NCBI RefSeq assembly: GCF_019320115.1
Contig: NC_089581.1
Coordinates: forward strand, 73,458,101 to 73,522,100
Reading direction: 5' to 3'
Origin: Miscanthus floridulus
Taxonomy: Eukaryota > Streptophyta > Magnoliopsida > Poales > Poaceae
Length of the DNA stretch: 64,000 bases
In this document: piece after piece, positions 23,426-34,300 of the stretch
Position numbering within the stretch: position 1 is the first letter of the stretch
How the letters are laid out: every line of letters starts with the position of its first letter
Made by a program: the position numbers and the translations under genes
Notes under the pieces: generated by a model
Seen by the model: the letters and a program-made list of their open reading frames with translations, nothing else
The model's database searches: none
What the model was told of the DNA's origin: nothing

Positions 23426-23768
23426 ATGGCAGCACCAGCTAGAAGTGAGAATTTCCTATTGATGTTTAGTACTCCTGCCCTACTTTTGAGAGTCTTGCAT
23501 TATGTTGGGTATTACGAACCGCCTCTCTATTACTAGAATGAAGTATACCTGGAGGGACAACCATGGTATGAAGTACAGCTGACCATACCAGCTCATAACC
23601 AAGCACCCTTCCGGTAGGAATGGAAGGCAGAATCCGAAGGAAGAACTCCTTGGGAGGCTGCCCAAGTAGTGGCTTTTGAGGTGCTAAGTCAGATTTGTCA
23701 GCAGCATGGGGATGAGCTTACCGGCAGTGCCACTGGTACTTTTCCTCGGTTGGATCCATCCACAACAG
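23426..23768 (+). pseudogene. D ORF1, N-terminal third (interrupted by E)
   Basis: The frame starts at ATG 23426 (MAAPARSENFLLMF) and runs to the E insertion, with in-frame TAG codons after PPLYY and after APFR. It then continues in the same phase at 61991, giving 354 codons in all. It sits between leader and pol, like ORF1 of B and C, but does not start with an H3-like tail. The N-terminal third has aromatic/Trp-rich segments (GQPWYEVQLTIPAH, RTPWEAAQ) typical of a folded domain that I do not recognise. Confidence 0.65.
23764..23768. repeat. TSD AACAG of element E (left copy)
   Basis: AACAG precedes E; AATAG (61986-61990) follows it. The single difference is a transition. Confidence 0.75.
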
Positions 23769-25641
23769 TGTTGGTGTTTTGAGTTATCACCAACGAGTAA
23801 ATTTCTAATATTGTGCGTCTGGCTCAGATGGTGTGCTAAGAGGACATGAGGTTTATACTGGTTCGGGCAGAATGCCCCTATGTCTAGTTTGTTGCTGCTG
23901 CTCATGTTATTAGCACTAACAGTTTATAGTAGGGGTTACAAATGGGTGAGAGAGGGATAGGTCCCAAGTCTCTGGTGAGAAGAGTGAATGAGTGCTAAGA
24001 GAGCTCAGTTACTGCTTAGCCATTTGTTTGGGTTATGCTCTAATCGGTTCTAGGGCAATTCGATCGGATTTGAGTCGATCCCCTATAGGGGATGCCCTAC
24101 TTTCCCTTTTATAGGCCAAGGGAAAGCATGGGTTATAGCGGAGGGAAAGAGAAGAATGAGAAAGAGGAGTCCTTCTAGGGTCGCTAGGTCCTTCTTCTCC
24201 TTCATGCGGGTCCTGCCGACCCTATAGATGTCAATAGGGATAGCTCCATGTCAAGGCCCTGTCCATCACTAGCGCCATGCGTAGGCATCGTCTACTAGCC
24301 ATGGCACTCCACTCCATCCTGGCGGACATCGTGGTGAACTGACATGCCTATTAGTGTTCATATGGGGGTTAGGCAGAACAACACTGGTACACCCAACGCT
24401 GTTCCTGATGTGAATCATTGGGTATGGCCCGTCATGGTCGTGGGTTACATTAGGGTGCACCGGTCTCTTCCTTAGCATCAGAGTTTTGACCCAGGCCCAT
24501 ACGCTTGGACCTAGAGTGGTTGGTGGCGGTATGGGTCTTCGTCGGACAAGACAGAGCCCATGACCTCAAGGTCGGGTGAGGAAAAGCGCAAACCCAAGGG
24601 TCAGGCGAGGCAAAGCCTATGGCCTCAGGGTCATGCGAGGTGGAGCTCTCCCCTAGAGGCTGGGCGAGGTGGAGCATGAACCCAAGGGTCGGGTGAGGCG
24701 AAGCCCATGGCCTCAGGGTTAGGCAAGGTGGAGCCCTCCCCTAGAGGCCAAGTGAAGCAGAGGGTGAACCCAAGGGTTGGATGATGCAGAGCTTGCGGTC
24801 TTAGGGTCAGGTGAGGCAGAGCTTGTGGCCTCAGGGTCAAGCGAGGCGGAGTGCAAACCCAAGGGTCAGGTGAGGCGGAGTGTGAAACCAAGGGTCAAGT
24901 GAGGTGGAGCTTGCAGCCTTGGGGTCAAGTGAGGTGGAGCGTGAACCCAAGGGTTGGGCGAGGTGGAGCTCATAGCCACGGGGTCGGGTGAGGCGGAGCT
25001 CCCCCTAGAGGCCAAGCATGGCAGAGCATGAACCCAAGGGCTAGACGAGGCAGAGCCCACGGCCTCAGGGTCAGGCGAGGCGAAGTGCGAACCCAAGGGT
25101 CAAGCGAGGTAGAGCTCATGGCCTCGGGGTCTGGTGAGGCAGAGCCCTCCCCTAGAGGCTAGGCGAGGCAGAGCGTGAACCCAAGGGTCGGGTGAGGTGG
25201 AGCCCATGGCCTCAGGGTCGAGCGAGGCAGAGCCCGTGACCTTAGGGTCAAGCGAGGTAGAGCTCCCCCAAAGGCTGGGAGAGGCAAAGCACAAACCCAA
25301 GGGTCGGACGAGGTGTAGCCCACGGCCTCAAGGTCAGGCGAGGTGGAGCCCGTGGCCTCAGGGTCGGATGAAGTGGAGCCCTCCCCCAGAGGTTGGGCTA
25401 GGTGGAGCGTGAACCTAAGGGTTAGGCAAGGCAGAGCATGTGGCCTTAGGGTCAGGTGAGGTAGAGCCCATGGTCTTAGGGTCGGGTGAGGCAGAGCCTA
25501 TGGCCTCAGTGTCGAGCGAGGTGGAGCTTGTGCACCTAGGGGTCAGTTGGAGCCATAGTCATGCTCTTGACTGCTCTAATGAATTAATGTTGATGATCAT
25601 TAGCTCCTCCTCTTCAGATACTCTAGTATTGGTCCCTGATA
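23769..25641 (-). repeat. E 3' LTR
   Basis: A 1,873-bp LTR whose plus-strand start TGTTGGTGTTTTGAGTT matches the E 5' LTR at 55154. The inner end reads GGTCCCTGATA where the 5' LTR has GGTCCCCAACA, so the inner terminus is mutated. It contains the G-rich minisatellite at 24540-25545. Confidence 0.85.
24540..25545. repeat. G-rich minisatellite in E 3' LTR
   Basis: About 1 kb of imperfect repeats built on GGGTCRGGYGAGGYRGAGC (19 bp), with alternating spacers such as GTGAACCCAA, CCATGGCCTCA and CCTCCCCTAGAGGC. The E 5' LTR has the same array at 61125-61880. Open frames here (Pro/Ser-rich on the minus strand) follow from the repeats and are not genes. Confidence 0.85.
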
Positions 25642-26576
25642 GTATCCCCCGAGCCTGTGGAGGAGTAGAATACTCCTTCGAAGGCTTTTCTAAATGGGAG
25701 GACTCTGATGGCCTTGGCCTTCTTTTGTCGCCCATGGCATGTCCTAGGGATAGCTATTCCCTTTCATCGTGATCGGACTCCCTAGGGTATAGCCATGAGA
25801 TTTGGTGGGTCACAAAAGGTCTTTTCTGATTTCGACATGTATTGGGGTCTATTGTTCTGCGATCGTGCGTTTAGTCTCCTTGCGAGTCCAACTTTCCTCG
25901 AGCCACCACACGTAGTGGGGGGCTAGTCGAGGATCAGCTCATCTTTGCGATTGTTTTCCCTCAAGCATTTTTTCATGATAAAAACAAAGGGGTCGAGTCA
26001 TGCCATGATTTTCCTCTATGTATGAATCATGGTGCTCGGTGAGCTATTAATGGGCTAGTTCGAGTGGGGCCCTGGCATCCCGTTCACGGGGACCCGACTC
26101 GGGTCAGCTGGTGACTGACTCTAGATTCTCAACGGTCGATCCATATAGTTCTCGGGTCTATTTGACCAGCCTCGAGGGCTCTCTGCCTTTCTTTGAGAAA
26201 AAACCATGGATCACATCTGGTCAAGACTCGAATGTGGGACGGGATGCCCGCGGCGCTCGTGCGCCTAGGTACTAGCCACTAGTGGGCCCATTCCGTTCCA
26301 CCCCTCGCTCTTAGGGTGCCCTAGATCAACCATGAACCTGTCGATGGGTAGGCCTTCGAACTCTTGGTCCTGAATAAGCCGTAGGAGCATTTTTAGCTTC
26401 GTATCGCTTTTACCTATGATGGGTCGTGGCCCGTTCAGAAAGGCAAAACATTCGGCGAGTTTTCTGAGGGAACGGACAGAGGTTGCGTGTGCGTGTCCCA
26501 TGGCAAGACATGGTGGTAGATCATGGTAGGCACAGAGATCTAGGTGGGTGGTTGGTTTCCTCGCACCCATCGCCCC
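25642..26576. other. E region between 3' LTR and antisense-gene promoter
   Basis: Non-coding. A module at about 25860-25980 (with CTCCTTGCGAGTCCAACTTT, then CAGCTCATCTTTG) is repeated in the same orientation at about 46430-46540, on the other side of the antisense gene. No protein is supported. Confidence 0.5.
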
Positions 26577-26583
26577 TATAAAA
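26577..26583 (+). promoter_or_regulatory. TATA box of E's antisense gene (putative)
   Basis: TATAAAA in the context CGCCCCTATAAAACC, on the strand opposite to E's genome. About 60 bp downstream (26640) C interrupts the sequence; beyond C the sequence leads within about 90 bp to the Transposase_28-type frame at 39559. This spacing fits a TATA box and short 5' leader. Confidence 0.5.
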
Positions 26584-26635
26584 CCAAAGGGTTAGCCCCC
26601 CGAGTTCCATACCTTGTATCCTTGCCTCTACAGCC

Positions 26636-26640
26636 ACGAC
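26636..26640. repeat. TSD ACGAC of element C (left copy)
   Basis: ACGAC precedes C; ATGAC (39473-39477) follows. The single difference is a C/T transition. Confidence 0.7.
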
Positions 26641-27321
26641 TGTAATACCTCGGGTGTTTAAATACTAAAACATGCCATGTCATCATATGCATAGCACATC
26701 ATTTATGTGTTAGTAAAATTTTTGATATGCATACACTAAAACAAGTTTACCTTTATGTTACATGTGTTGACTTGTATGGCTTGAATTGAGTTAAAATTCT
26801 TTGTATTGAATTGAATTTCCGAAAACTCTAATTTTTAGTATTTAAATTCTACCCTGAAAACCCATTTCAAAATCTAAGTATATTTTGGGGTTGAGCCTAA
26901 AAGCAAAAGTGTAGAGCTTGTTGAGTTGTACAAAGTTTGTTTTTGGAGATTTCAAAGTTATTATGAAAAATTTGAAGTAATTTGAAAAGGCGAGATTCTT
27001 TAAATGTTCCCTTTTTGAATTCAAATTTGCATTTCAAAATGTAGACCGAATTATGGGGTGGTTATAAAAGCAAAGTTGTAGAACTTTAAATTTGGAGCAA
27101 CTTTTATTTTTGGAGATTTTTGAGTTGTTACATAAATTTAGGAGTAATTTGGATTTTTAAATCGAATGGCAGTTTTGGTAATTTTGATGAACAGTAACCG
27201 CGGAAGCCAACTCACCATCTACGATCTTCCTTCTGCTTCCAGACGCGACGGTGGCCACCCTTGGCTTCGTGCTGGCATGGGAAAGGCTCCTGTGTGGCTT
27301 CTCCTTGCTTCTGAGACACTC

Positions 27322-27328
27322 TATAAGG
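27322..27328 (+). promoter_or_regulatory. Possible LTR TATA motif
   Basis: TATAAGG in the context CACTCTATAAGGAC, at the start of the CpG-rich block; repeated in the 3' LTR at 36642-36648. The corresponding site in B is not TATA-like, so this is weak. Confidence 0.3.
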
Positions 27329-27869
27329 ACTTTACCGTCGCCATTTTTCGCCACTCTCCTCCTCTGTTTTCCAGTCACCATCGCTGCTGCTCTGTCGTGC
27401 GTTTGTCGTTGCCGTAGTGCCTCCACCATTTCGGTAAAGCTTGTTCTAGCTCTGCCTACTCCTTGCGCACCTAGCCAACTGAGTCTTGGTGCCTGATTTC
27501 GCCGGGAACCCGTTGTGAGCGCCTTTCTTCCTCGCAGCCGGCAACCTCACCGTCGTGCTTGCGCCATCATGGCCAGCACTCTCCGGTGAGCCGTTGCTCT
27601 TGCTCAGTGTACCTCTAGCTTCGCCTTGATGCCATGGTGCTTAATACCTTGTTGCTTGATAGTTTTGTCCACCGCAGTCGCCGGAGCACCGCCACCGTCG
27701 ACATTTTGCTCTGCCGTGGTTGCTTGGATCGTCGACCTACTTCACGTTGCTTCTCCGGCCCCATTCTTCGCTCCATTAAGCTCGGGGTGAGCTACTGGTG
27801 CTTCCTACACACATCGAACCACTCATTCGTTGTTTTTCCGATCTAGCTTTATGCTCCAGTGCGTTCGGG

Positions 27870-28034
27870 GTGAGCTCCTGGTTCTTTCCGAGTTGTTTGT
27901 GTGAGCTCCTGGTTCTTTCTGAGTTGTTTGTGTGAGCTCTTGGTTCTTTCCGAGTTGTTTGTGTGAGCTCCTGGTTCTTTTCGAGTTGTTTGTGTGAGCT
28001 CCTGGTTCTTTTCGAGTTGTTTGTGTGAGCTCCT
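27870..28034 (+). repeat. 31-bp tandem array in C 5' LTR
   Basis: Five full units of GTGAGCTCCTGGTTCTTTCC + GAGTTGTTTGT, plus a partial unit. The 3' LTR has four full units (37190-37324). B has a single diverged counterpart. Confidence 0.9.
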
Positions 28035-29707
28035 GTTTTGAAAATGGATTTTTTTCTTTTTCAAAAATGATTGAATAGTGCTATAATTTGTTATTTTTGT
28101 GTAGATTTATTTAGAGTTCCAAAAATTATGAACATTTTTGTGTGACCTCTCTATGATGAATATTATTTAGGAAAAATATGAAATGTTATTTTTTATCAAT
28201 TTTTGAATGTGTTAAAAATTGCTCAATTTATTAATAAATGGATTTCTATGATTTTTCTAGGCTTAATTAATTATCCAAAAAATTATGAAAATTGTTTTGC
28301 CACTTAGTTATCATGTGACGAACCTTTACGAAAATTTTGAGCTCAATTAGAATAAGTTGATTTATTTGATTATTCTTAATTAAATAATTAATTCATAAAA
28401 GCAAATAGTAACTTTTAATGATTTAGGTTTTGATTGAATTTTTGATTGAGTGATGTCCTTGAGTCATTAGTTGGTAATGATCTTTGGCAATTGATATAAG
28501 TAGTACAAAAAAGAATTGGTTAGTTTGACTTGTAACCATACCGCGAAGGAAAGTTGTATTCGAATTGTTAATTTTTGCATCCATCATCAAGCATCATGTT
28601 TCGTATTCCACATCATGTTAAACATGGCATTGTTACTATGTGTAGTGAATGAAGGTGAACACGTGGTAGTTAATCAAGTTGCGGAGGAGGTTAATCCGTC
28701 TGTTGAGGTCGAATCGAATACTTGTGAAACGTCGCAGGAACCAGACTTTTCTGTCAACGAAGGCAAGCCCCAGATACATACAACCCTACCTTATGTTTTA
28801 CAAATTAATATCGCTTTTGCTTTTCTTTACTACATTAAGTGATTAGGAGTTAAGTAAAAGCCTAATTGGTGCATTACCAACATTGTTTTTCCATATCTAC
28901 CTTGTTACCAGATTTATTTCATAAATGACTAGTTATGCTTAGTCATGCTTAGCTGGGTGATTACCTATCACCTGCAAGTTTTAAAATGGATCTTTGGTTA
29001 CTTATATTATCATGAGATATGAGCATGGGAAGTAATAAATCTAGATCGGGCGGACTCGGTGTGTGAGAGCCACAAGACATGGAGGTCTTGTGAGCGGCTT
29101 CTTTCTGCCTGTGTCGATTAAGGTTCGTACCATTGTTGAATTGCATGAGGTGAGACTTTGTAGTACTAACCACATACTCCGGTAAGCCTTAACTCGGCTA
29201 TTCTATTATGAGAATGGCTACATGCGCACTAGAAGTGGAGAGATGGCGAGAGTAGCATGTACCCATGTGGCCATGGGCCGGATTGGTGGAGTACTATATT
29301 CTCAGGTGGTGTGAACCCATTCTTGTTTTAGAGGATCTGAGGATAGGTTGGTATATATAGGTCGGGGACCTGCATATGTCGTGTGGTCTGGAATCCCCAG
29401 CTGGGTTTATAATTAGTTTGAATCGTCGTTGCTCCTCGGTTATGGAGACTCAACTCACTGTTCATCATCGTAGTTTAATAACTAGAACTTGAGTAAGGTT
29501 TGAGAAGATGTTGGATATGAAGCTCACAATCTCATTACAGATCATGGCAGATTCATATGTGGTATTTATAAAGTTTTACATGTTAAAGTAAAGAATTTTG
29601 TTAAAGAGCTTTTACGCAAAAGAACTTTGATTATTGCTAAAGCCATACCTTGAATCCCTGAGCCTGCATTCCTGAGTCTTCTCAATGTTATTTTGGTTAA
29701 GTCTTGT

Positions 29708-29750
29708 TGAGTACTTTTGTACTCAGGGTTCGTTGACCCTTGTTGCAGGT
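29708..29750 (+). promoter_or_regulatory. Conserved LTR double hairpin
   Basis: A perfect stem TGAGTAC/GTACTCA with loop TTTT (29708-29725), then GGGT/ACCC, then TTGTTGCAG. Counterparts lie 456-477 bp from the 3' end of the LTRs of B, C, the solo LTR, D and F. Role unknown; the end resembles a splice acceptor. Confidence 0.55.
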
Positions 29751-29995
29751 GAGCCTCATGAGCAGATCTATTTTGGATTGTGCTGCATGACTATTGTTTG
29801 ATCTGACGATGAGAAGTAAATGCATGGCCCTTGGGTTGGGCAACTTTTTGTGTGATCTGTAATATGTTATAATACCACTCCACTACTACATTTTGTAATA
29901 TTAACCGAACTTAGTTGTATGGTTTGAAACAAATGGTTTGTAAACTATGTTATTGTAAGTCTTCCACTATTTTTACTCTGACATATATATATTTG

Positions 29996-30001
29996 AATAA
30001 A
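29996..30001 (+). terminator. Putative LTR poly(A) signal
   Basis: AATAAA about 180 bp before the LTR end, followed by TGTTGTAATACT. Also present in the other LTRs of this family. Confidence 0.4.
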
Positions 30002-30183
30002 TGTTGTAATACTATAATGACTCTGTAATGTGATCCTGCTCAGAAATCGTGGATGATTCAGGGTTCCCCAAGGACACCCGACAGTCTTTTTAAGTTATCG
30101 GGAACATATGCATAGTCGTCAAAGGTCATTGGACAATGACAGGTGCATGTGGGCCCTATAATTTAGGAGGTTCTGCCACAAAA

Positions 30184-30195
30184 TGGTATTAGAGC
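30184..30195 (+). other. C primer-binding site (tRNA-iMet)
   Basis: TGGTATTAGAGC, three bases after the LTR; a C-to-T change from the TGGTATCAGAGC of B. Confidence 0.88.
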
Positions 30196-30582
30196 GATCG
30201 TTACAAGGTTTTTGTTGTATTATTTTACAAAAACTTCAAAATGATTTAGGATGACTAAATTTAACTTGATAATTTGGTCCAAATTGCTTCTGACTTATCT
30301 TATTTCTTTCTCACCATTCCTTATTTGATTAAAAAGGTTTTGTGTGGTGTAGTAATCTTACTATGCCCTATATAAAAACAAATGTTATTTATGTGCATTA
30401 TAAGCTTTGATGATTTTGTTCATAAGAATGATTCATGCATCATGATTAATTCACTCGTTACTTCCTTCACCTCTGAGTCTGGAGTTGAGTAGTGAGTCTG
30501 GTTTGAGTAATGTAATCCATCATAGCTGCTCTTTGGACTTTGATCAAGCGGTCTTACTTGGATTAAATTAGCTTCCTACAGT
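30196..30582 (+). other. C 5' leader
   Basis: Untranslated leader up to the ORF1 ATG. AT-rich; no frame or structured repeat noticed. Confidence 0.6.
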
Positions 30583-31146
30583 ATGGCTCGTACCAAGATG
30601 ACGCCCCGTAAGTCCACTGGACCCAAAGGAGTTCCTCGTCACCAACTTGCCCCTAGGAATGACGGTGCTAGCAGTAGCAGCTCTAGGCCTGATCCCCAGG
30701 TAGAGATACAGAGGATTTCTATAGAGTTAGCACAAGCTACTAGAGATAGGGCTTTGGATGCTATACAGGTAGGAGAATTATAGGATCAATTGAGGCGTCT
30801 CACCACTGCGCACAGGAACTTCGAAAGCATGTTAGTTCATACGGTGGAGGGAAGGAATGAAGCTTAGCATAGGGAAAATGTAGCTAGAGCTAGAACTCAT
30901 GAGCTAGAATTCTGTGTACAAGATTTAGAAGAACATAATACCTATCTGCATGAGGAAGTTCATAGGCTTAGCAATCTATTAAATCCAAATCATGAACCCC
31001 AAGCTGATGCCATGGACCCCGATGTCATCCTTGCCGATGATGACGAATCAGAAGAAGAAGAAGATCTTGAAGAATTAGTAATGATCGATGAAAGTGATAA
31101 TGAAGGCAGTAATATTTCCGAAATGGATACCGAGACTGAAGTTTGA
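30583..31146 (+). pseudogene. C ORF1: histone H3-tail-like protein with coiled coil and acidic tail
   Basis: A 187-codon frame with no frameshift and two nonsense codons (30781 TAG, and TAG near 30865) where B has CAG and TGG. The protein starts MARTKMTPRKSTGPK then GVPRHQLAP. Removal of Met, expected before Ala, would expose A-R-T-K as in histone H3. Aligned with H3 residues 1-21, 16 match with one inserted Val, including K4, R8-K9-S10-T11-G12, K14, P16-R17 and Q19-L20-A21. A Ser-rich linker and a charged heptad region follow, then an acidic tail rich in Glu/Asp. There is no histone fold. Whether it mimics H3 to bind or block H3-tail enzymes or readers is inference. Confidence 0.78.
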
Positions 31147-31318
31147 AGTAATCGAGGAAAGGAGTAGAGTTGTATAATAGTTAGTTCTAGTTAAGTAGTT
31201 TTGTTTAGGTTCATACGGGTTTGTGTTTATTTTAGTAAACTCTATGTAACGTGTCTGGAGTAAGCTTTTGTGCAATTCAATAAAGACTTGTGAGTAACGT
31301 TTGGTTTGTTATGAGCAG
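31147..31318 (+). promoter_or_regulatory. C ORF1-gag spacer with AATAAA and acceptor-like end
   Basis: Contains TGTAACGTG, then TTCAATAAAG, then a T-rich stretch ending GAGCAG directly before the gag ATG. This matches the arrangement in B and may be a 3'-end signal for ORF1 or a splice acceptor for gag. Confidence 0.4.
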
Positions 31319-34300
31319 ATGCGTTATACGCGAGGTTCATATATTCAGGGAACTTCATAAGATGAGGACGGTATTCTAGATCTGCCACTAGTTCCAACAA
31401 ATCTAGCTGATGCTATAACCGCACTTGTCAATGTGATGGCCGAAAATTCTCGTTTGCTTCATGAGATAGCTCAGAGTAATCAGAATCAGATGCACGGAAA
31501 CCGTGGTCACCACCATAACAGACAGGAGGCTACATATGTTGATTTTACAAACACAAGACCACCGGTGTTCACCAAGGCAGAAGAACCATTGGAGGCTGGT
31601 GACTGGCTTCGAACCATGGAGCAGAAATTTGATCTTATTCCATGCACAGAGTATTAGAAACCTACGTTTGCCGCTCAGCAACTTAGAGGAGCAGCAAGTG
31701 CTTGGTGGGCAAACTTAGTGGCTATGCAACCAGCTGGCATTCCAATAACTTGGGCTGAGTTCTGTACTGCCTTCAGAGCCCATTATATCCCTGAAGGAGT
31801 TATGGCTATGAAGCTGGATGAATTCCTTACTTTGAAGCAAGGAGATCAAACCATGATGTAGTATGTGAGAAGATTCAATCACCTATCACAATATGCATCT
31901 GAACATGTTAATACTGATGCTAAGAAGAAGAGGTGGTTTATGAGAGGCCTGAATACCAAATTGCAGACTATGATGACCACTTGTACCAATGTCACTTACC
32001 ATGAGGCAGCAAATATTGCAATTGCTTCAGAGGCAAAGTATCGGCAGCATAAGGAGCTCAAGAAGAAAAAGAGTATGCCGTCTGGATCTTTTGGGGGAAA
32101 TCAGAAGAGGTAGAGGGTGATTTATCATCCAGTACATCATAATCATCCTCCTTATCGTCCGCCGTAGTTTCAAGCCGGGCAATAGTCAAATGTCCGTCCT
32201 GCTATAACCTATTCAAATTCTCAACAGACCAATGTTCCTAGTGGCAATGCTCCAATGTCCTAGGGTCACAATTATCCGTGTTATAATTGTGGAAGGACTG
32301 GTCATTTCTCCAGGGAATGTCTATATCCCAGGCAGGCTAATCAAAATTATCAGAAGGCCCCTGCCAATCAACAATAGGGTCAGGCACCAAACAAGAACCC
32401 CAATCAAAATGCTCAGAAGGGCAAACATGAGAGGAAGACAGGATGGGTGTTCTATATTCAAGCTGGAGAAATTCTAGAAGGGGAGCCAGTGATGATGGGT
32501 ATGTTTCCTATTGCCAATCACCCTGCAGTTATACTTTTTGATTCGAGTGCATCTTATTCATTCATCAATAGGACATTTGTGGTAAAGCATGAAATTTCAA
32601 TTGGGGCAACAAAGGAAAGTTTCTTTATATAGTCACCCGAGGGACGTCTGTGTACTAAGGAAATGGTATACCAGGTACCTGTAAACTTGGGTGGGCATAT
32701 TTTCCCCACTACCATGATTATCCTTAAGGATTAGGATATAGATGTAATCTTGGGAATGAATTGGATATATTAGCATAAGGCTGTTATAGATGCTTTGAAT
32801 AGGACATTAAGGGTGAGTTTGCCTGATAGTAATTCTCAACTTCTCATCCAACTTCCAACCTTAAGAAGATCAGTGGGCAAGGTTTGTGCAACTGCTGTCA
32901 AAGAGATTAGAGATATCCTGATAGTGTGTGAATTTCCGAATGTGTTTCCTGAAGATTTACCTGGTCTACCACCTGATAGGGATGTACAGTTTAACATAGA
33001 GTTGCAACCTGGAACAGCTCCGATTTCTTAGAGAGCTTATAGGATGCCACCTAAGGAATTGGCTGAGTTGAAGACTCAGTTGCAAGAATTGATTGAGAAG
33101 TGGTTTATCCAACCTAGTTCATCACCTTGGGGATGTCCAGCAATTTTTGTAAAAAAGAAAGATGAGACCCTAAGGTTATGTGTCGACTATCATCCGTTGA
33201 ATGAAGTGACCATCAAGAATAAGTATCCATTACCTCGGATAGATTTACTTTTTGATCAATTGGCTAGAGCCAAAGTTTTCTCCAAGATAGATTTGAGGTC
33301 AGGATATCACCAAATCAAGATAAAGCCGGAAGATATTCCCAAAACGGCATTTACCATGAGATATGGATTATGTGAATACTTGGTAATGTCTTTTGGTTTG
33401 ACAAATGCTCCAGCTCATTTCATGTATCTAATGAATTCAATATTCATGCCTAAGCTAGATAAGTTTGTAGTGGTGTTTATTGATGACATTCTAGTATATT
33501 CCAAGAATAAGAAAGAACATGCGGAACATCTCAGAATTGTTCTGACCCATTTGAGAGAACATTAACTATATGTCAAGTTCAGCAAGTGTGATTTTTGGCT
33601 TAAGAAAGTACAATTTCTTGGACATGTCTTATCAGCTGAAGGAGTTGCAGTTGATCCCAGCAAAGTGAGGGATGTGCTTGATTGGAAACCGCCAACCACA
33701 GTTCATCAAGTTCAGAGTTTTCTGGGTTTGGCAGGGTATTACTGTCGGTTTATTCTAGATTTCTCTAAAGTATCAAAGTCCATAACTGAATTGTTGAAGA
33801 ACCAAGTCAAGTTTGTCTGGTCATCTGATTATGAAGAGGCTTTCCAGACATTGAAGAGATTGTTGACCACTGCGCCAGTATTAGCCCAACCTGATATTAA
33901 GAAGCTGTTTGATGTTTATTGTGATGCTTTAGGTATTGGTATTGGATGTGTGTTGATGCAAGAAGGCTGAGTTATTGCCTATGCATCCAGGCAACTTAAG
34001 CAACATGAAGAACACTATCCGACTCATGATCTGGAGTTAGCAGCTGTGGTTCATGCTTTGAAGATTTGGCAACATTACCTGCTCGGTAATACGTGCCATA
34101 TTTGTACAGACCACAAAAGCTTAAAGTATATCTTTACTCAGTCAGAGTTGAACATGCGACAAAGAAGATGGTTAGAACTAATTAAAGATTATGACTTGGA
34201 AGTACATTATCATCCTAGTAAAGCAAATGTGGTTCCAGATGCCCTCAGTCGCAAAAGTTATTGCAATTGTCTGGCAGTGAGAACAATGGGTTTGACTTTA

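Larger units (their letters stand above)
17755..23768 (+). mobile_element. Element D, left part (chromovirus-like, plus strand)
   Basis: 5' LTR, PBS, leader and the first third of ORF1 of a large Ty3/gypsy element. It is interrupted at 23769 by E and resumes at 61986. The site duplication (AACAG at 23764-23768, AATAG at 61986-61990) and the reading frame that continues across the gap show that both parts are one element. It extends beyond the right window edge. Confidence 0.85.
26641..30180 (+). repeat. C 5' LTR
   Basis: 3,540 bp, TGTAATACCTCGGGTG to TTCTGCCACA. It contains a CpG-rich block (about 27170-27880), a possible TATA motif (TATAAGG, 27322-27328), a five-copy 31-bp array (27870-28034), the hairpin at 29708-29725, and AATAAA at 29996-30001. 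Confidence 0.93.

Noticed and set aside
24450..25772. Pro/Ser-rich frames in the minisatellite (also 60957-61718)
   Set aside because: They are produced by the 19-bp-based repeat array and differ between the two LTRs of E.
26265..26570. 101-codon minus-strand frame next to E's 3' LTR
   Set aside because: It has no family resemblance and overlaps the region leading to the antisense-gene TATA box; no support beyond being open.
27870..28034. 31-bp repeats as a CRISPR-like array
   Set aside because: Units are directly joined without spacers and lie in an LTR of a plant retrotransposon.
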